NCBI GenBank assembly: GCA_934533005.1
Contig: CAKTBC010000039.1
Span: 1-15,841, forward strand
Direction: 5' to 3'
Source: an uncultured Oscillospiraceae bacterium
GTDB taxonomy: Bacteria; Bacillota; Clostridia; Oscillospirales; Oscillospiraceae
DNA length: 15,841 bases
Positions 12,003 through 15,841 of this stretch are shown piece after piece. The notes below the pieces were generated by a model. That model ran no database searches and was not told the origin of the DNA. It saw only the letters and a program-made list of their open reading frames with translations. The first letter of the stretch is position 1. The number at the start of each line of letters is the position of its first letter. The position numbers were made by a program, and so were the translations under genes.

Positions 12003-13943
12003 TTATGCGTTGTCCGCTGCGCCGGTGTTGGCGAAAAGGGCGGATTCCGGACTCTCGTAGGCGGTGTACCATACGGTCTGGCCTTCCTCGAGCCCGGAAA
12101 CGATCTCGACCTTCTCGCCGTCCGATACGCCGGTAACGACCTCCACGGAATCGGTGAGCTCGCCGGTTTTGGCGTCGCGGCCGGTATATACGACCGTTGT
12201 GAAGCCCTGCTCCGCGAGCGCTTCGGTGGGAAGCCAAAGGACGTTCTCCGTTGTGCCGACGGTGAGCACCGCCATGGCGTTCATGCCGTCGAGCATATTC
12301 TCTGCGCGCGGCATGGTGATGGTGACGGTGTACTTGCTGTTGCCGCCGTTATTCTGCCCGTTCGGGTCGATAGAGCTCACGGTGCCGGTGAACGCCCGGC
12401 CCGGCAGCGCGTCAACGGTGATCTCCGCTTCCTGCCCAGCGTGGACGGAGAGAATATCCATTTCGTCCACGAGCATCTGCACGCTTACCGTATCTATGGA
12501 GGAGACGCGCATGAGCTCGGTCTCGGTGCGGTCGTACATCTCAAAGGGAGGCTCCTCGCCGCCTCCGCCGCCCCAGATGACCGGCTCGTCCGGCTCTTCC
12601 GGCTCCTCCGGCTTCTGCGGGCGCACGACCCAGAGCAGAACGCTGTTCTCATCGTACACGAGATAGACGAGATCGTTCACGGCGAGCCGGTTGGGGTTGG
12701 AATTGACCCAGTCGGCAGCGTCCGCGTCCCAATCATAGACCGAAACGCCGTCAAAGCTCGTTACAGGGATCGTTTCGGCGGTTTCAAAATCCACAACGGG
12801 CTCCGTCGTGAGATCGCAGGCCGCGGCGGGCGCGGCAAGGAACGTCATGCTGCCGAAGGTGAGCTCGGAGAGGCGTGCGGCGCGGACGGTGTATTCCTCC
12901 GGCACACCCTCGGAGGGACTGGCAAGCAGCGCCGCGGTATAAGTCCCGGCGTTTTTCATGACGCCAATGTGCGCCGCATCGAGATCGGACACGCGCCCGG
13001 CGGCGTCCGCCGTGACGGTGCCGCTCTGGTAGAGCCGGAAGAGCTTGAGCATCGTGTCCTCGTAGTCGCGGTGGAGCTGGGAGAGACGGCGGTATTCGCC
13101 CTCGGCGTCCACGCCGCTGAGCGTGAGAACGGTCGTCCCGGCATAGACCTGTCGGCCGACGGCGGCGTTGACCGCCGCGACCGTGCCCGCCGAGGCGGTC
13201 ACGTTCCAGGCACTGTGCGGGTAGAGCGTTCCGGTGCCGACGGTCTCGCCGTCGAGAACAATGTCGGCACTGTCCCCGAGCACGGGGCCGTCGTCGGTGA
13301 GCGTAACGGTAAGCGTATCGCCCCGGCGGATTTCGATCCGCCCCGGATACTCCGTCCCATCCTCGCAGCGGACGATGACGGCTTTGCCGGGCGTCGCGGC
13401 ATCGGACGCCGTTTCGGCGTCCACGGCCATGCGCCCGTCGAGCGAGACGACCATGAGCGCGCCGTGCTCGCGGATGACATCCTGCACATCGTCGCCAGCC
13501 TCGGCGTAGACCGCCTTGACGCGGCCCGCCGCGGGCGCGGCAAGATAGGCGTTCGTTGCGCCGGAGGCTGCGGTGCGCACCTCACCGGCGATGTATTCGA
13601 GATTGCTCTGCACCGTGGCGATCGTGTTCATGACCGAGGTTTTGTCCACTCTCGCGAGTTCCTGCCCTTCGGTGACGATGTCGCCGTTTTGCACAAGATA
13701 CTCCGTGATTTCCACGCCGTGCGGCACGGTGATTTTCACTCCGTCGCCGCCGGAGAGCGTACCGGCGCCCGCGACGGTGGAGTCAATGTTGCCGCGCTGT
13801 ACCGTGATGGATTTCGCGACGCCCTTGTCTTCCTCCGCTTTGCCGGAGGAGAGCATCGCCGGGAGCGACGCCATCAAAATGGCGACGGCCACAAGCACCG
13901 CGGCGATGATGATATTTTTTGTTCTTTTCCGTTTTGCTTCCAT
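12003..13943 (-). CDS. ABC exporter adaptor (MacA/HlyD-like), unusually long (646 aa)
   Basis: N-terminal membrane anchor at about 10-32, then extracytoplasmic adaptor regions. Several lipoyl-like half motifs are visible: HGVEITEYLVQNGDIVTEGQ (about 75-94), AAPAAGRVKAVYAEAGDDV (135-153), a third at 248-277 and a possible fourth at 308-320. A spacer with PEEPEEPDEP (445-454) and five glycines (458-462) follows. The beta-barrel and membrane-proximal domains complete the protein, with DEMDILSVHAGQEAEITVDA (about 493-512) and VLWLPTEALAEQG (568-580). Ordinary MacA-type adaptors are about 370-420 residues. The extra length lies in the middle, between residues 150 and 470. The start follows the permease stop by 1 nt with a GGAGG site, so it belongs to the ATPase-permease-adaptor operon, in reverse of the usual macA-macB order. 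Confidence 0.88.
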   Translation of the reverse strand: MEAKRKRTKNIIIAAVLVAVAILMASLPAMLSSGKAEEDKGVAKSITVQRGNIDSTVAGAGTLSGGDGVKITVPHGVEITEYLVQNGDIVTEGQELARVDKTSVMNTIATVQSNLEYIAGEVRTAASGATNAYLAAPAAGRVKAVYAEAGDDVQDVIREHGALMVVSLDGRMAVDAETASDAATPGKAVIVRCEDGTEYPGRIEIRRGDTLTVTLTDDGPVLGDSADIVLDGETVGTGTLYPHSAWNVTASAGTVAAVNAAVGRQVYAGTTVLTLSGVDAEGEYRRLSQLHRDYEDTMLKLFRLYQSGTVTADAAGRVSDLDAAHIGVMKNAGTYTAALLASPSEGVPEEYTVRAARLSELTFGSMTFLAAPAAACDLTTEPVVDFETAETIPVTSFDGVSVYDWDADAADWVNSNPNRLAVNDLVYLVYDENSVLLWVVRPQKPEEPEEPDEPVIWGGGGGEEPPFEMYDRTETELMRVSSIDTVSVQMLVDEMDILSVHAGQEAEITVDALPGRAFTGTVSSIDPNGQNNGGNSKYTVTITMPRAENMLDGMNAMAVLTVGTTENVLWLPTEALAEQGFTTVVYTGRDAKTGELTDSVEVVTGVSDGEKVEIVSGLEEGQTVWYTAYESPESALFANTGAADNA

Positions 13944-13944
13944 G

Positions 13945-15128
13945 TCAGCCTCCGTAATGCAGTGCGTCGATGGGCTTCATCTTCGCGGCCTTGTTTGCCG
14001 GATACAGCCCGAAGATCACGCCGATGGCAAAGCAGAAGATCGCCGCGAGCGCAACAACGCCGCCGCTGAGCGCAAACTGCATACCGGCGTCCGCCGCGAT
14101 GGTCGAGGCAAGCCGCAGGATGCACCACGAAAGAAAAATTCCGATGACGCACCCGAGCATGCAGAGAACGACCGCTTCCATGAGGAATTGCAGCAGTATG
14201 GTGCCGCGGTCCGCGCCGATGGCCTTGCGGATGCCGATCTCGCGCGTGCGCTCCGTGACGGTGACGAGCATGATGTTCATAATGCCGATGCCGCCGACGA
14301 TGAGCGATATGCTTGCGATGCCGCCGAGCAGGATCTTGAGAATGTTCGTCACGGACCCCATCGCGTCCTCCATAACACTCATGGAATAGACGTAGAAGCT
14401 GTCGCCGTTGCCGAAGAAGTCATAGAGGAATTCGTTGACGGCTGCCTCGGCGTCGGCCATTTTCGTGCCCTCCGGCGCGGTGACGTAAAATTCGGAAATC
14501 GCGCTGCCGCTCTGGGGGTACTGCCGCGTGAAAGAGGTAAAGGGAATATAGACTCTGGGAACGCGGCTGCCGCCGTAGACGAGCGAGGTGCGCTCGCCGA
14601 GCACGCCGACGATCGTATAGCGCATGCCGTCGATGGAGAAATCCTCGCCCACACAGTCGGCATAGCCGACGATCTGCTCGGCGGCCTGCTTCGAGAGGAC
14701 GCATACGCGGCTCGAGTTATCCACGTCCGTATTCTTGAGGAAACGGCCGTATTCGATCGTGAGACCGTTGATGTCGGCATACGCCGGCATCGTGCCGTAA
14801 AGACTGATGCTGTCGCTTGCGGAGCCGGCCTTTCCCTTGGCGTCGCCGGTGTTGACCGGCGCGACGGCCTCGACATACTCGTTCTCCTGCGCCCATTTCC
14901 TGAGATCGTTTATGGTGAGCGAGCTTCCGACCTCCTGCCGCCAGACGTAGGCGTCCACATAGTTGCTGCCGAGGCTGGATACCTCGTCCGTCACGGTGTT
15001 CGTGGCGCCGTTAACAAGACTTACGAGCACGACGAGCGCCATGACGCCGATGATGATGCCGAGCATCGTGAGCGCGGCGCGCATCTTATTTGAGCCGATG
15101 CTGCGCAGCGCCATTTTAAAGGATGATA

Positions 15129-15132
<4 letters not shown>
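13945..15132 (-). CDS. MacB-type ABC transporter permease (FtsX family)
   Basis: 395 residues. The first membrane segment is at about 18-42 (MRAALTMLGIIIGVMALVVL). A ~225-residue extracytoplasmic MacB-core domain follows, then three C-terminal membrane segments (about 270-295, 320-345 and 355-378). The family endings ERTREIGIRKAIGADRGTI and GLYPANKAAKMKPIDALHYGG are clear. This architecture is that of type VII ABC systems, which drive extrusion of peptides, antibiotics or lipoproteins by mechanotransmission rather than transport through the membrane core. The start codon overlaps the ATPase stop by 4 nt (ATGA), and the adaptor start follows its own stop by 1 nt, so the three genes are tightly coupled. 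Confidence 0.95.
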
Positions 15133-15800
<668 letters not shown>

Positions 15801-15804
15801 AGCG

Positions 15805-15841
15805 TTATCCTTCCAGCGGCTCGCTGTCCGCGTAGGCGCCG
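15805..15841 (-). CDS. Unidentified protein, last 11 full codons
   Basis: An open frame entering from the right edge ends GAYADSEPLEG then TAA (complement of 15805-15807), 4 nt before the ATPase start codon. The ATPase ribosome binding site overlaps its last codons, which supports it as an upstream operon gene. Too little is visible to name it; an outer component or another adaptor of the same export system would fit the position. Confidence 0.5.
   Translation of the reverse strand, partial: GAYADSEPLEG

Noticed and set aside
12441..15093. Two long plus-strand open frames (12441-14069 and 13573-15093)
   Set aside because: Antisense to the adaptor and permease, which are confirmed by family motifs, ribosome binding sites and operon spacing.

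Overview
The window looks like a chromosomal segment from a GC-rich, spore-forming member of Clostridia, probably a gut Oscillospiraceae-type bacterium. This rests on the lipoprotein and TRAP-transporter style, strong GGAGG ribosome binding sites, intergenic palindromes with GGGGCAGAGCCCC cores, and a SpoIIQ-like gene fragment behind a textbook sigma-F promoter. The taxonomic placement is inference. Nearly all protein genes are on the minus strand; the exceptions are one YhcH/YiaL-family gene and, I argue, two small RNAs.

Layout. 1-143 (minus): 5' end of a membrane-anchored protein resembling SpoIIQ/M23 peptidases, with a sigma-F-type promoter at 175-203. 219-738: a 226-bp sequence present twice with a 293-bp period. 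Each copy has two hairpins and an intrinsic terminator on the plus strand. The copies differ by a compensatory base-pair change, which points to a duplicated structured RNA. 751-3119 (minus): two lipoproteins of unknown function. 3191-3237: a strong bidirectional terminator. 3253-8160 (minus): a catabolic operon of iclR-type regulator, TRAP binding protein, TRAP small and large permeases, and a DapA/NanA-family lyase. 8436-8885 (plus): a divergent YhcH/YiaL-family sugar-anomerase-type gene. The space between the regulator and this gene holds two good sigma-A-type promoters and several inverted repeats. 8945-11547 (minus): a two-gene envelope operon, a phosphodiester glycosidase-domain protein followed by a single-pass membrane protein with a possible C-terminal NTF2-like fold. 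11653-11989: a gene-free block of about ten consecutive hairpins. 12003-15800 (minus): a MacB-type ABC export operon of ATPase, permease and an unusually long adaptor. 15805-15841: the last codons of another minus-strand gene.

How the genes work together. The TRAP system would import an organic acid or sugar acid. The DapA-family enzyme would cleave or process a 2-keto (deoxy) acid. The YhcH-type protein suggests a sialic-acid-like or related sugar substrate, and the IclR protein probably senses a pathway metabolite. The ABC operon is typical for export of peptides or antimicrobials, or for envelope stress defence. The most unusual element is the duplicated RNA at 219-738. Its pyrimidine-rich single strands and loops (CCTCC, CTCTCTCC) could pair with Shine-Dalgarno sequences, and it lies just upstream of a forespore-type gene.
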